Of a stretch of DNA of 50,168 bases, positions 23,678 through 32,235 are shown piece by piece. Every line of letters starts with the position of its first letter. Position 1 is the first letter of the stretch. The position numbers and the translations under genes were made by a program. This stretch comes from Burkholderiales bacterium 70-64. GTDB taxonomy: Bacteria > Pseudomonadota > Gammaproteobacteria > Burkholderiales > Burkholderiaceae_E. The stretch lies in contig MKUQ01000022.1 of NCBI GenBank assembly GCA_001898645.1, positions 114,443 to 164,610 on the forward strand. The letters are read 5' to 3'. The notes below the pieces were generated by a model. The model ran no database searches and was not told the DNA's origin. It was given only the letters and a program-made list of their open reading frames with translations.

Positions 23678-24913
23678 TCAGTAGAGGATGCGGCAGCGGA
23701 TGGTACCGTCGATGGCGCTGATCTCGTCGAGCGCCACCTGGCTGGCGGTGGCATCGACGTCGATCACCACGTAGCCCACCAGCGGGGTGGTCTGCAGGTA
23801 CTGCGCGGCGATGTTGATGCCGGCGCGCGAGAAGCGCTCGTTGATGTTGGCGATGATGCCCGGCACGTTGCGGTGGATGTGCAGCAGGCGGCACTTGCCG
23901 GTGTGCTCGGGCAGCGACACCTCGGGGAAGTTCACCGCCGACACCGTGGAGCCGTTGTTGCTGTAGCGCAGCAGCTTGGAGGCCACCTCGGCGCCGATGT
24001 TGGCCTGCGCCTCGGAGGTCGAGCCGCCGATGTGCGGGGTGAGGATGACGTTGTCGAACCGCGCCAGCGGCGACTCGAACACGCCGTCGTTGCCCTTGGG
24101 CTCGGCCGGGAACACGTCGATGGCCGCGCCGCGCAGGTGATCGCGCTCGAGCGCGTCGACGAGCGCATCGATGTCGACCACGTTGCCGCGCGAGGCATTG
24201 ATGAGGTGGCTGCCCGGCTTCATGCGGGCGAGCTGCGCGGCGCCGATCATGTTGCGGGTGGCGGCCGTCTGGGGCACGTGCAGCGTGACCACGTCGGCCT
24301 CGGCGAGCAGCGCATCGAGCGACGCCGCCTGCCGCGCGTTGCCCAGCGGCAGCTTGCTCTCGATGTCGTGGAACACCACCGCCATGCCCAGCTGCTCGGC
24401 GAGGATGCCGATCTGCGTGCCGATGTGGCCGTAGCCGATGATGCCCAGCGTCTTGCCGCGCGCCTCGAACGAGCCGGCGGCGCTCTTGCTCCAGCCGCCG
24501 CGGTGCAGCTTGGCGTTCTTGGCCGGGATGCCGCGCATCAGCATGATGATCTCGCCCAGCACCAGCTCGGCGACGCTGCGCGTGTTCGAGAACGGCGCGT
24601 TGAACACCGGGATGCCGCGGCGCGCGGCGGCGTCGAGGTCGACCTGGTTGGTGCCGATGCAGAAGCAGCCGATGGCGCTGAGCTTGTGCGCCTGCGCCAG
24701 CACCTCCTCGGTGAGCTGCGTGCGCGAGCGGATGCCGACGAAGTGCGCGCCCTCGATGGCCGCGAGCAGGTCGTCCCCCGAGAGCGCCTGCCTGCTGGCC
24801 TCGATGTTGGTGTACCCGTCGGCCCGCAGCGCTTCCTCGGCCGAGCGATGGATGCCCTCGAACAGCACGAACTTCAGCTTTTCCTTGGGGACGGACAGGC
24901 GGTTGGGCGGCAT
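23678..24913 (-). CDS. serA: D-3-phosphoglycerate dehydrogenase
   Basis: First step of serine synthesis, oxidising 3-phosphoglycerate with NAD. 411 residues from the ATG at 24913 (E. coli SerA has 410). NAD site GYGHIG at 160-165, catalytic Arg242 (NASRGNVVD), Glu271 (AEP) and His294 (TPHIGGST). The C-terminal ACT domain begins near 340 and should mediate serine feedback. The LSVPKEKLKFVLFEGIHRSA N-terminus is the typical form of the E. coli-like type. It diverges from the HIT gene across 105 bases. Confidence 0.95.
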   Translation of the reverse strand: MPPNRLSVPKEKLKFVLFEGIHRSAEEALRADGYTNIEASRQALSGDDLLAAIEGAHFVGIRSRTQLTEEVLAQAHKLSAIGCFCIGTNQVDLDAAARRGIPVFNAPFSNTRSVAELVLGEIIMLMRGIPAKNAKLHRGGWSKSAAGSFEARGKTLGIIGYGHIGTQIGILAEQLGMAVVFHDIESKLPLGNARQAASLDALLAEADVVTLHVPQTAATRNMIGAAQLARMKPGSHLINASRGNVVDIDALVDALERDHLRGAAIDVFPAEPKGNDGVFESPLARFDNVILTPHIGGSTSEAQANIGAEVASKLLRYSNNGSTVSAVNFPEVSLPEHTGKCRLLHIHRNVPGIIANINERFSRAGINIAAQYLQTTPLVGYVVIDVDATASQVALDEISAIDGTIRCRILY

Positions 24914-25018
24914 CGTGGCTGGAACCCCGGCGCGAAGGAAGGAACCGGATATTCTACGGCTGCACGCGCCCCGATCCCCTTGTGCGGGTATTCGGGAACC
25001 CCCGTACGGAGGTACCTC

Positions 25019-25420
25019 ATGCCGACCATCTTCGAGCGCCTGTATGCAGGCGAGCTGCCCTGCGCCCGCGTCTACGCCGACCAGCACGTGTTCGCCTTCA
25101 TGGATGCCGGCCAGGTCAACGACGGGCACGTCATCGTCGCCTCGATCCGCCCCTACGAGACGCTGATGGACGCCGACGAGGACACGGCGGTAGCGATGAT
25201 GCGCGCGGCGCGCCGCATCGCCATCGCGGTCGAGCGCGGGTTCGCCGCCGACGGCGTCACCGTGCTGCAGGCCAACCGCGTGGCCGGCTGGCAGACCGTG
25301 CCGCACCTGCACCTGCACGTGCTGCCGCGCCTTCGCGGCGACGCGGTCACGCTGGGTTGGCCGCGCCGCGATCCGCCGTTCGAGGCGCTGCAGGCGCTGG
25401 CCGCGCGCATCCGCCTCTGA
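25019..25420 (+). CDS. HIT family hydrolase
   Basis: 133 residues from the ATG at 25019 with GGAGG upstream. The histidine triad is H96-x-H98-x-H100 (VPHLHLHVLPR), preceded by the FAFMDAGQVNDGHVIV nucleotide-binding strand pair. HIT proteins hydrolyse or transfer nucleoside phosphates from substrates such as adenosine 5'-phosphoramidate; the exact substrate is not readable. The 3' end and stop codon have been copied into an imperfect tandem repeat at 25406-25449. Confidence 0.9.
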   Translation: MPTIFERLYAGELPCARVYADQHVFAFMDAGQVNDGHVIVASIRPYETLMDADEDTAVAMMRAARRIAIAVERGFAADGVTVLQANRVAGWQTVPHLHLHVLPRLRGDAVTLGWPRRDPPFEALQALAARIRL

Positions 25421-25449
25421 GCCCGCACGCATCCGCCTGTAAGCCTGCG
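25406..25449 (+). repeat. Imperfect 22-bp tandem duplication across the HIT gene stop codon
   Basis: Two adjacent 22-base units (25406-25427 and 25428-25449) match at 18 positions. The first holds the TGA stop of the HIT gene. The second carries TAA at the same place but out of frame. It looks like an old slippage or duplication event. Confidence 0.7.
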
Positions 25450-25454
25450 CCCCT

Positions 25455-26693
25455 TCAGCCGCTGCACACGGCCTGGCCGGCGAGAAAGCCCGAGGCCCAG
25501 GCCCACTGGAAGTTGTAGCCGCCGAGCCAGCCCGTGATGTCGACGACCTCGCCGATGAAGTGCAGGCCCGGCACCCGGTGCGCGCGCAGCGAACGCGGAT
25601 CGAGCTCGTCGGTGGCCACGCCGCCGGCCATCACCTCGGCCTTGCGCCAGCCCTCGGTGCCGCCGGGCACGATGCGCCAATCGGCCAGCACGGCAGCGAG
25701 CGCCGCCAGGTCGCGGTCGGCGATCTCGGCCAGGCGGCGCTGCGCCAGCGCGGCGTAGCGCGCCTCGGCGAGCCAGCGCGCGGCGAGCCGCCTGGGCAGC
25801 AGCGCGGCGAGCGCGCCGGCCAGCTGCTGGCGGCCAGCACGCTTGGCCGCGAGCAATGCTTGCGCCAGGTCGCGGCCGGCGGCCAGGTCGATGGCCAGCG
25901 GCTCGCCCGGGCGCCAGAAGGTCGAGATCTGCAGCACGGCCGGCCCCGACAGCCCGCGATGCGTGAACAGCAGGTCCTCCTCGAATGCGGGCGCGCCCGC
26001 CGCCGACGGGGCACGCACGACGACCGGCAGCGCCACCCCGGCGAGCTCGGCATAGCCGCGCCACTGCCCGGGGTCGAAGGTGAGCGGCACCAGCGCCGGA
26101 CGCGGGGCCACGATGCGCAGCCCGAACGAGCGCGCGATGCGCAGGCCGAGGTCGCTCGCGCCGGTCTTGGGCGCAGCCAGGCCGCCGGTGGCCACGACGA
26201 CGGCCTGCGCGCGCAGCTCGCCCTCGGCCGTACGCACGACGAAAGCCGGTGCACCGGGTGCGCCGCCGCACGCGCCCGGCGCGAGCGCCTCCACCGCTTT
26301 CACCTGCACCGGCCTCGCCCAGTGCACGCCGGCCTGGTCGCAGCCGGCGCGCAGCATGGCGATGATCTGCTGCGAGGAGCCGTCGCAGAACAGCTGCCCG
26401 CGGTGCTTCTCGTGCCAGGCGATGCCGTGGCGCCCGAGCAGCTCGATGAAGCGCGCCGGCGGATATGCCCGCAGGGCATGGCGCGCGAAGGCCGGGTTCT
26501 CGCCCGCGAACCGTTCGATGCGGTCGGCCTGCAGGTTGGTGAAGTTGCAGCGCCCGCCGCCCGAGATGCGGATCTTCTCGCCCAGCCTGGGCCAGTGATC
26601 GAGCAGCGCCACGCGCAACCCGCGCCGCCCCGCCTGCGCGGCGCAGAACATGCCGGCGGCCCCGGCGCCGATCACGATCGCGTCGAAACGCAC
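25455..26693 (-). CDS. HI0933/BaiN-like flavoprotein (NAD(P)/FAD-dependent oxidoreductase)
   Basis: 412 residues. FAD-binding VIGAGAAGMFCA at the N-terminus, the family hallmark RISGGGRCNFTN near residues 43-54, VVVATGG in the middle and the closing EVVDITGWLGGYNFQWAWASG. This widespread family includes BaiN, reported to act in bile-acid dehydroxylation, but most members have no known role. The ATG lies only 7 bases after the LysE gene, third in a leftward EamA-LysE-flavoprotein operon. Confidence 0.88.
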   Translation of the reverse strand: MRFDAIVIGAGAAGMFCAAQAGRRGLRVALLDHWPRLGEKIRISGGGRCNFTNLQADRIERFAGENPAFARHALRAYPPARFIELLGRHGIAWHEKHRGQLFCDGSSQQIIAMLRAGCDQAGVHWARPVQVKAVEALAPGACGGAPGAPAFVVRTAEGELRAQAVVVATGGLAAPKTGASDLGLRIARSFGLRIVAPRPALVPLTFDPGQWRGYAELAGVALPVVVRAPSAAGAPAFEEDLLFTHRGLSGPAVLQISTFWRPGEPLAIDLAAGRDLAQALLAAKRAGRQQLAGALAALLPRRLAARWLAEARYAALAQRRLAEIADRDLAALAAVLADWRIVPGGTEGWRKAEVMAGGVATDELDPRSLRAHRVPGLHFIGEVVDITGWLGGYNFQWAWASGFLAGQAVCSG

Positions 26694-26700
26694 GCCGGGG

Positions 26701-27327
26701 TCAGCGTTCGAGCGCCGCCAGCCTGAGCGCGAGCAGCAGGAACACGGTGCCGGCCAGGCGGTTGAGCAGCCGCGTCGCGCCGGGGGCGCGCCGCAGCCAC
26801 TGGCCGAGCGCGCCGGCGAACCACGCGATGGCGCCGAACACCAGCAGCGCGGCGGCGATGAAGAGCAGCCCCAGCAGCACCACCTGCTGCCAGACCGGCC
26901 CGCGCGCGGGATCGGTGAACTGCGGCAGGAAGGCGAGGAAAAAGATCGCCACCTTGGGGTTGGTGAGGTTCATGATCACGCCGCGCCGGTACATCGCCCA
27001 GCCGTCGCCGGCCGGCGCGGCCTCGCCCGCCGGCTCGCCCGCCGGAGCGCGCCAGGCCTGCCAGGCCAGCCACGCGAGATAGAGCGCGCCGATCCACTTC
27101 ACCGCCGCGAACGCCGCGGCCGAGGCGGCGAACAGCGCCGCCAGGCCGGCGGCCACGGCGGCGGTATGCACCACCAGGCCGGTGCACAGGCCCAGCACCA
27201 CGCGCAGGCCGGCGCCGCGCCCGCGCATCGCCGACTGCAGCAGCACGAACACGTTGTCGGGGCCGGGCGCGAGCGCGAGCAGCACCGCTGCCGCGAAGAA
27301 CGCCAGCGCCGTCGCCGGGGCGATCAT
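26701..27327 (-). CDS. LysE family amino-acid exporter
   Basis: 208 residues, six predicted membrane helices. LysE/RhtB family features are LALAPGPDNVFVLLQSAMRG at the N-terminus and GVIMNLTNPKVAIFFLAFLP in the middle. Members export amino acids such as lysine, homoserine or threonine by proton exchange; the substrate is not assignable. The ATG overlaps the TGA of the EamA gene (ATGA), so translation is coupled. A PLP dehydratase acting on threonine- or serine-like substrates diverges from this operon, consistent with amino-acid balance. Confidence 0.9.
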   Translation of the reverse strand: MIAPATALAFFAAAVLLALAPGPDNVFVLLQSAMRGRGAGLRVVLGLCTGLVVHTAAVAAGLAALFAASAAAFAAVKWIGALYLAWLAWQAWRAPAGEPAGEAAPAGDGWAMYRRGVIMNLTNPKVAIFFLAFLPQFTDPARGPVWQQVVLLGLLFIAAALLVFGAIAWFAGALGQWLRRAPGATRLLNRLAGTVFLLLALRLAALER

Positions 27328-27758
27328 GCGCGCAGGCTCAGCACGTAGACGCCCAGCCCGACCAGCCCGATGCCCAGCCACTCGCGCGGCAGCGGCCGCT
27401 CGCCGAGGAACAGCACCGCGAACAACGCCACCAGCACGACGCTGAGCTTGTCGACCGGCGCCACCCGGGCGGCCTCGCCGAGCGACAGAGCACGGAAGTA
27501 GCACACCCACGAGGCACCGGTCGCGAGCGCCGACAGCACGAGGAACAGCAGCGGGCGCACCGGCAGCGCCGCCGGATTGCTCCATTTGCCGGTGGCGGCC
27601 ACGAACGCGCCGAGCACCGCGACGATCACGAAGGTGCGCAGCAGCGTAGCGAAATCGGGGTCGATGCCCTCGAGGCCGATCTTGGCGAAGATCGCCGTGA
27701 GCGCGGCGAACACGGCCGAGCCGAGCGCCCAGGGCAGCCACGCCGAAGATTGTGCCAT
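27324..27758 (-). CDS. Half-size EamA/DMT transporter
   Basis: 144 residues from the ATG at 27758, which has the strong site GGAGGAGGAAAG upstream. One EamA repeat with five membrane helices (family text AALTAIFAKIGLEGIDPDFA, SWVCYFRALSLGEAARVAPV, LGERPLPREWLGIGLVGLG). Full DMT carriers have two repeats and about 300 residues, so this must dimerise if functional; 140-residue single-repeat members are known and intact. It is the first gene of the operon, overlapping LysE by ATGA. Confidence 0.88.
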   Translation of the reverse strand: MAQSSAWLPWALGSAVFAALTAIFAKIGLEGIDPDFATLLRTFVIVAVLGAFVAATGKWSNPAALPVRPLLFLVLSALATGASWVCYFRALSLGEAARVAPVDKLSVVLVALFAVLFLGERPLPREWLGIGLVGLGVYVLSLRA

Positions 27759-27863
27759 CGCTTTCCTCCTCCAACGCGGCAGGGATCCGGACATCCGGCC
27801 GTCAGGATAGCGTGCCGCCGCGCCGGCCTACAATCGATCGCCGCCCCAACCACCGGAGACACC

Positions 27864-28826
27864 ATGCGCCTGCCGGAGTTCGCCGACATCCAGGCCGCCG
27901 CCGGGCGCCTGCGCGGGCATGCCCACCGCACCCCGGTGCTGCGCTCGGCCACCGCGGATGCGCGCACCGGCGCTTCGCTCTTCTTCAAGTGCGAGAACTT
28001 CCAGCGCATGGGCGCGTTCAAGTTCCGCGGCGCCTACAACGCGATCGCCTGCCTGACGCCGGCGCAGCGCGCCGCCGGCGTGATCGCGTTCTCCTCGGGC
28101 AACCACGCGCAGGCCATCGCCCTGGCCGCGCGCCTGCAGTCGGTGCGCGCGACCATCGTGATGCCCTCGGATGCGCCCGCTCCGAAGCTGGCCGCCACGC
28201 GCGAGTACGGCGGCGAGGTGGTCACCTACGACCGCTGGGCCGAGGATCGCGAGGCGCTCACACGGCGGCTGGCCGCCGAGCGCGGGCTCGCGCTGGTTCC
28301 GCCCTACGACCATCGCGACGTGATCGCCGGCCAGGGCACGGCGGCGCTGGAGCTGCTCGAGGACGCGGGCCATCTCGACGCGCTGTTCGTATGCCTGGGC
28401 GGCGGTGGGCTGCTCTCGGGGTGCGCGCTGGCGGCGGCCGCGCTGTCGCCTTCGTGCGCGGTGTTCGGCGTGGAGCCCGAGGCCGGCGACGACGGACGCC
28501 GCTCGCTGCGCGCCGGACGCATCGTGACGATCGCCGTGCCGAAGACCATCGCCGACGGGGCGATGACCACGCACCTGGGCGAGCTCACCTTCCCGATCAT
28601 CCAGCGGCACGTGCGCGACATCCCCACCGTGTCCGATGCGCAGTTGATCGAGACGATGCGCTTCTTCGCCGAGCGCATGAAGATGGTGGTGGAGCCCACC
28701 GGCTGCCTGGCCGCCGCCGCGGCCTTCGCCGAGGCGCATGCCTGGCGCGGATGCCGCGTCGGCGTGGTGGTGAGCGGCGGCAACGTCGATCTGGCGCGCT
28801 ACGCGCAATGGCTCGCGGCGGCGTGA
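27864..28826 (+). CDS. PLP-dependent threonine/serine dehydratase-like enzyme
   Basis: 320 residues from the ATG at 27864 (CCGGAGA upstream). Fold type II PLP enzyme: Schiff-base Lys53 in GAFKFRGA, SSGNHAQ at 77-83 and the phosphate-binding GGGGLLSG at 179-186. There is no C-terminal ACT regulatory domain, so it is not biosynthetic IlvA. Family members are catabolic threonine ammonia-lyase, threo-3-hydroxyaspartate dehydratase or serine racemase, which cannot be separated by eye. It diverges from the LysE operon across 105 bases; CTACAAT at 27830-27836 may be a -10 box. Confidence 0.9.
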   Translation: MRLPEFADIQAAAGRLRGHAHRTPVLRSATADARTGASLFFKCENFQRMGAFKFRGAYNAIACLTPAQRAAGVIAFSSGNHAQAIALAARLQSVRATIVMPSDAPAPKLAATREYGGEVVTYDRWAEDREALTRRLAAERGLALVPPYDHRDVIAGQGTAALELLEDAGHLDALFVCLGGGGLLSGCALAAAALSPSCAVFGVEPEAGDDGRRSLRAGRIVTIAVPKTIADGAMTTHLGELTFPIIQRHVRDIPTVSDAQLIETMRFFAERMKMVVEPTGCLAAAAAFAEAHAWRGCRVGVVVSGGNVDLARYAQWLAAA

Positions 28827-28924
28827 CGGCCGCGCGGCGCGCGCGGTAGCGCTGCTGCGAGGTAGCGCTGGCGCGGGGGACGCGCTGCGGCGATCCGGTG
28901 CGGCGGTACGCTGCGGCGCCGGGC

Positions 28925-30169
28925 TCAGCGCGTCTGCAGGACCTGGTCGAGCGCGCGTCCGTTCGCCTCGGCGATGCGCAGGCGCAGCGGCAGCACGCGC
29001 GCATCGAGTGCCAGCCACACGTCGACGGCCGGGTCGTCGGCGCCCGAGGCGGCGCGGCTCAGGCGCAGCGCGGGCTGCGGGCCGTCGCCGGTGTCCACCA
29101 GCTCCTCGCCCAGCACGCGCCAGGTGGCGGCAGCCACCTTGGAGCTGGCCAGCACCGGCAGCACGATCTCCGAGCCCGGGGCGAACATCGCCGGGCGCGC
29201 ATGGCGCAGCAGCGCCAGCTGCACCAGTATCGAGAGGCGGTCCTGCAGACCGGGCGGCGCGACCTCGCGCACGCCCGAGGAGAACAGCACCTCGCCGCGC
29301 CCCGCGTCGATCGAGACCTCGCGCGGCGCGCGCTCGCCGCGCCGCTCCCGGTACGTCGACGGCGCCAGCCCCTCGTCGGTGACCGCGCCGATGCTCTCCT
29401 GCACCAGCGTGCCGCGCCAGAACCACGACACCACGCCCTGGGCGCGCCCCTCGCTGCGCAGGCGGTAGCCCTCGGGGCCGAGCTCGAAGGACTCGGACAT
29501 CGTGGCCACCACGTTGCCGTCGGCCGGGTCGCCGTAGTGCACCCGGTACAGCGCGCTGCCCGATTGCGGCGCGACCCGCACCGGCGGATCGGAAGGTGGG
29601 GCGGACGCCGCTTGCGCGGGTGCAGCGAGCGCCACCTGCGCGGGCGTCTCGCCGGGTCGCTCCCGGGCGGATGCCGGCGGTGCACCGGATGCCTGGCCGG
29701 GCTGCGCCGGCGCGGTTGCGGTCGCAGCGGCAGCACCGGTCGACGCATCCTGCATCGCGTCGTCCGGCGGCATCGCCTCGGCCTGCCGTAGCGCCTCGGC
29801 CTGCGCGAGGAACGGGTCGGCCGGTACCGCAGCGGCGGCGGCCGTCGCCGGTGCCGCTGCGGGCGGCTGCGCAGGCGTGGCCTTCGGCGCCGGCGCGACG
29901 CGCGGGCGCGGCCTGGCCGCAGGCCTGGGCGGAGGCCGGGGAGCGGGCTGCGCAGCGGGGGCGGTGGCCACGGACGCCGCAGGTGCGGCGGGCGCCGCCG
30001 CCGGAGGCGCGAGCAGGGCCACCGACACCGTCGGCGCTGCCTGCTGCGGCGCGCGCGGCCCGCCTGCCCCGCCCGCCCAGGTCAGCACGGCGAGATGCCC
30101 GGCCAGCGACAGCGAGAGCGCGCCGACCGCCATCGATACTCGGGCGGCCGGTCGTGGAGGCCAGGGCAT
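28925..30169 (-). CDS. DUF3108 protein with TonB-like N-terminus
   Basis: 414 residues from the ATG at 30169 (GAGGA upstream). An N-terminal membrane anchor (about 12-33) is followed by a low-complexity Ala/Pro/Arg region (about 35-205), as in TonB-like proteins, that could cross the periplasm. The C-terminal 200 residues are a DUF3108 domain: LYRVHYGDPADGNVVATMSE, SWFWRGTLVQESIG and WLALDARVLPLRLRI. The function of DUF3108 is unknown; a link to lipid or envelope binding is speculative. It lies 25 bases after the MFS gene on the same strand. The 98-base gap to the dehydratase holds two copies of GGTAGCGCTG. Confidence 0.85.
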   Translation of the reverse strand: MPWPPRPAARVSMAVGALSLSLAGHLAVLTWAGGAGGPRAPQQAAPTVSVALLAPPAAAPAAPAASVATAPAAQPAPRPPPRPAARPRPRVAPAPKATPAQPPAAAPATAAAAAVPADPFLAQAEALRQAEAMPPDDAMQDASTGAAAATATAPAQPGQASGAPPASARERPGETPAQVALAAPAQAASAPPSDPPVRVAPQSGSALYRVHYGDPADGNVVATMSESFELGPEGYRLRSEGRAQGVVSWFWRGTLVQESIGAVTDEGLAPSTYRERRGERAPREVSIDAGRGEVLFSSGVREVAPPGLQDRLSILVQLALLRHARPAMFAPGSEIVLPVLASSKVAAATWRVLGEELVDTGDGPQPALRLSRAASGADDPAVDVWLALDARVLPLRLRIAEANGRALDQVLQTR

Positions 30170-30194
30170 CGCGGGATCCTCGACGGCGCCGCCT

Positions 30195-31826
30195 TCAGGC
30201 GCTGCGCAGCCTCGCCAGCCGCACCAGCACGATCGCCGCCAGCGGCACGAGCAGCGCGAGCAGCGTGGCGACGATCATCAGCGTGCCGAGCTGGCTGTAG
30301 TCGGCCGGCACCTTCACCGCCTGGGTGACCGGGTCGCGCACCTGGCGCGTCACCAGGAACCACTGGTTGAGGTATTTGGTGCCGAGCTGCGAGGCCGACA
30401 GCGCGAGGTTGGTGAAGGAGGCCATCACCGCGAAGTAGGTGGCCTTGAGCCTGTCGGGCGCCGAGTTGGCGATCCAGGCGAGCATGGGCACCATGGCGAT
30501 CTGCCCCAGGGGCGATTCCACCGCGGTGTCGACCACGGCGATGAAGCGCGCATCGACGATGCCGGCGGTGTGCGCGGCGGTCCATTCGTGCAGGCCGTAG
30601 TACATGCCGACGATGGGCAGCGCGAGCAGCACGCCAGCCAGCGTGAGCGCGCCCACGATGTAGTAGATCGAGCGCTCGGCCATGAAGCGCCGGAAGACGA
30701 ACAGGCCGGCCAGCGTGAGCGCGCTGCCGATGAGCGAGAGCACCGAGAGGAACTGCTGGTCGAAGCCCAGCTCGTCGATCATCCACCAGGTCTGCCCCGC
30801 CCCCGGCAAAGGCACGGCGCGGAACGCGAAGATGACGATGGCGGTGCCGACGAGGGTGGCGCGGGCCTGCGGCTCGAGCTCGCGCACCAGCCGCCACATC
30901 AGCACGAGGACGATGGCCATCGAGGCGCCGAACACCATCTCCTCGCCGCCGGCGAAGTCGCCCAGCCCGATGCCCAGCGACACCACGGCGAACGCCAGGC
31001 CGCCGCCCAGCACCCACGGGTTGACCGGCGGGCGCTGCACGTGCACGGCGGTGCGCAAGGCGATGTCGGCCTCGGCGACGCCGGCGCGGCGCAGCCTGGC
31101 GCGCTCGCGCCGACGCAGCCAGGCGGCGAACACCACGCCGGCCACCGACACCGCCGGGATGAGCAGCGCCAGCTCGTGCACCCGCACGTAGACGGCGAGG
31201 CGGGCGACCTCGGGCAGCGCGTTCACGCCGCGCAGCAGGAACACGTTGGCGAGCGCCACCAGGACGCTGCCGCCGATGATCGCCACCCTGCCGAGCGTCT
31301 GCATGGTGGTGTGCATGGCGCGCAGGCGCGCCTCGTCGATCGGGCGGCCGGCCTCGTCGTGATGCGGCACCGCCTCGACCGTCATCGCATCGGCCACCAC
31401 GTCCTGGGTGACGTAGCCGACCGGCGCGAGCATCACCGACAGCACGTACCAGGCCTCGGGGCGCATCACCGCGGCCATGCGCTGCGGGTCGGCCAGCAGG
31501 CCGATCATGATGAGCAGGCTGACGGCGATGAGCGAGGCGCCGAGCCAGACCATCCAGGCCTTGTAGCGCCAGACGAGGTCGACCAGGTGCCCGAGCGGCA
31601 TCTTGAGCGCCCAGGGCAGCCCGGCCCAGAAGCCCAGGGCCGCCAGGAACTCCGCCGACAGGCCGAGGTAGTCCTTCACGAAGAAGGTGCCGACGATGGC
31701 GGTCAGGCCGGAGATGCCCGCGGCCAGGTACACCATCAGCGGCGGCAGGTAGGACAGCCGCATGTCGCGGCCGAGGGCGGCGACGTTGCGGTCGAACCAG
31801 TGCGCCAGCCGCAGCGCGCCGTTCAC
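30195..31826 (-). CDS. Major facilitator protein, BT1/folate-biopterin-like
   Basis: 543 residues from a GTG at 31826, chosen because it overlaps the TGA of the upstream SPW gene (GTGA); ATG at 31763 is the alternative. About twelve membrane helices. The segment FFVKDYLGLSAEFLAALGFWAGLPWALKMPLGHLVD recalls the BT1/folate-biopterin and PucC-like branch of MFS. The central loop (about residues 225-250) is charged. The substrate is unknown; the BT1 assignment is tentative. It sits between an SPW-repeat protein and a DUF3108 protein in one leftward operon. Confidence 0.75.
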   Translation of the reverse strand: MNGALRLAHWFDRNVAALGRDMRLSYLPPLMVYLAAGISGLTAIVGTFFVKDYLGLSAEFLAALGFWAGLPWALKMPLGHLVDLVWRYKAWMVWLGASLIAVSLLIMIGLLADPQRMAAVMRPEAWYVLSVMLAPVGYVTQDVVADAMTVEAVPHHDEAGRPIDEARLRAMHTTMQTLGRVAIIGGSVLVALANVFLLRGVNALPEVARLAVYVRVHELALLIPAVSVAGVVFAAWLRRRERARLRRAGVAEADIALRTAVHVQRPPVNPWVLGGGLAFAVVSLGIGLGDFAGGEEMVFGASMAIVLVLMWRLVRELEPQARATLVGTAIVIFAFRAVPLPGAGQTWWMIDELGFDQQFLSVLSLIGSALTLAGLFVFRRFMAERSIYYIVGALTLAGVLLALPIVGMYYGLHEWTAAHTAGIVDARFIAVVDTAVESPLGQIAMVPMLAWIANSAPDRLKATYFAVMASFTNLALSASQLGTKYLNQWFLVTRQVRDPVTQAVKVPADYSQLGTLMIVATLLALLVPLAAIVLVRLARLRSA

Positions 31827-32170
31827 GATCCGGAGCCGCGCTGCTCGCGCTGGATGTCCTCGACCGTCCAGAAGGACAGCGCCGCGATGGCCACTCCGCA
31901 CGCCAGGGCGTTGGCCAGCGCGGCGGGCTCGGCCTGGAAGCCGAGCAGCCAGGGCGAGGCCGCCAGCCCGATGCCCAGCGCGAGACTGCCCCACTCCTCG
32001 ACGATCTCGGGATAGTAGAAGGCATCGACCGCCAGCGTGACCACCGCGACGCCGGCGAGCATCGCCGCCCATGCCGCCCCCTGGTGCCGCATGCCGAGCA
32101 CGAAAGGCGAGGCCACCAGCCACAGCCCCAGCGCCACCTCGATGCGATCCTGCCAGTGTGCCCTGATCAT
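31823..32170 (-). CDS. SPW-repeat membrane protein
   Basis: 115 residues from the ATG at 32170 with GGGACGG upstream. Two copies of the SPW repeat are visible, GLWLVASPFVLG and GIGLAASPWLLGF, each part of a helix pair, so four membrane helices in all. The role of the family is unknown. It begins the operon with the MFS carrier, with which it shares GTGA, and an accessory role to that carrier is possible. Confidence 0.88.
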   Translation of the reverse strand: MIRAHWQDRIEVALGLWLVASPFVLGMRHQGAAWAAMLAGVAVVTLAVDAFYYPEIVEEWGSLALGIGLAASPWLLGFQAEPAALANALACGVAIAALSFWTVEDIQREQRGSGS

Positions 32171-32235
32171 CGCCGTCCCTTCCTCTCGCCGCGCATCCGC
32201 GCGCAACGCCCACTGTAACGTAACATCGCTGTCCC

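Noticed and set aside
28827-28924. Two GGTAGCGCTG copies as a repeat element
   Set aside because: They are ten bases long in a 98-base gap of very high GC content; too little to separate from chance.
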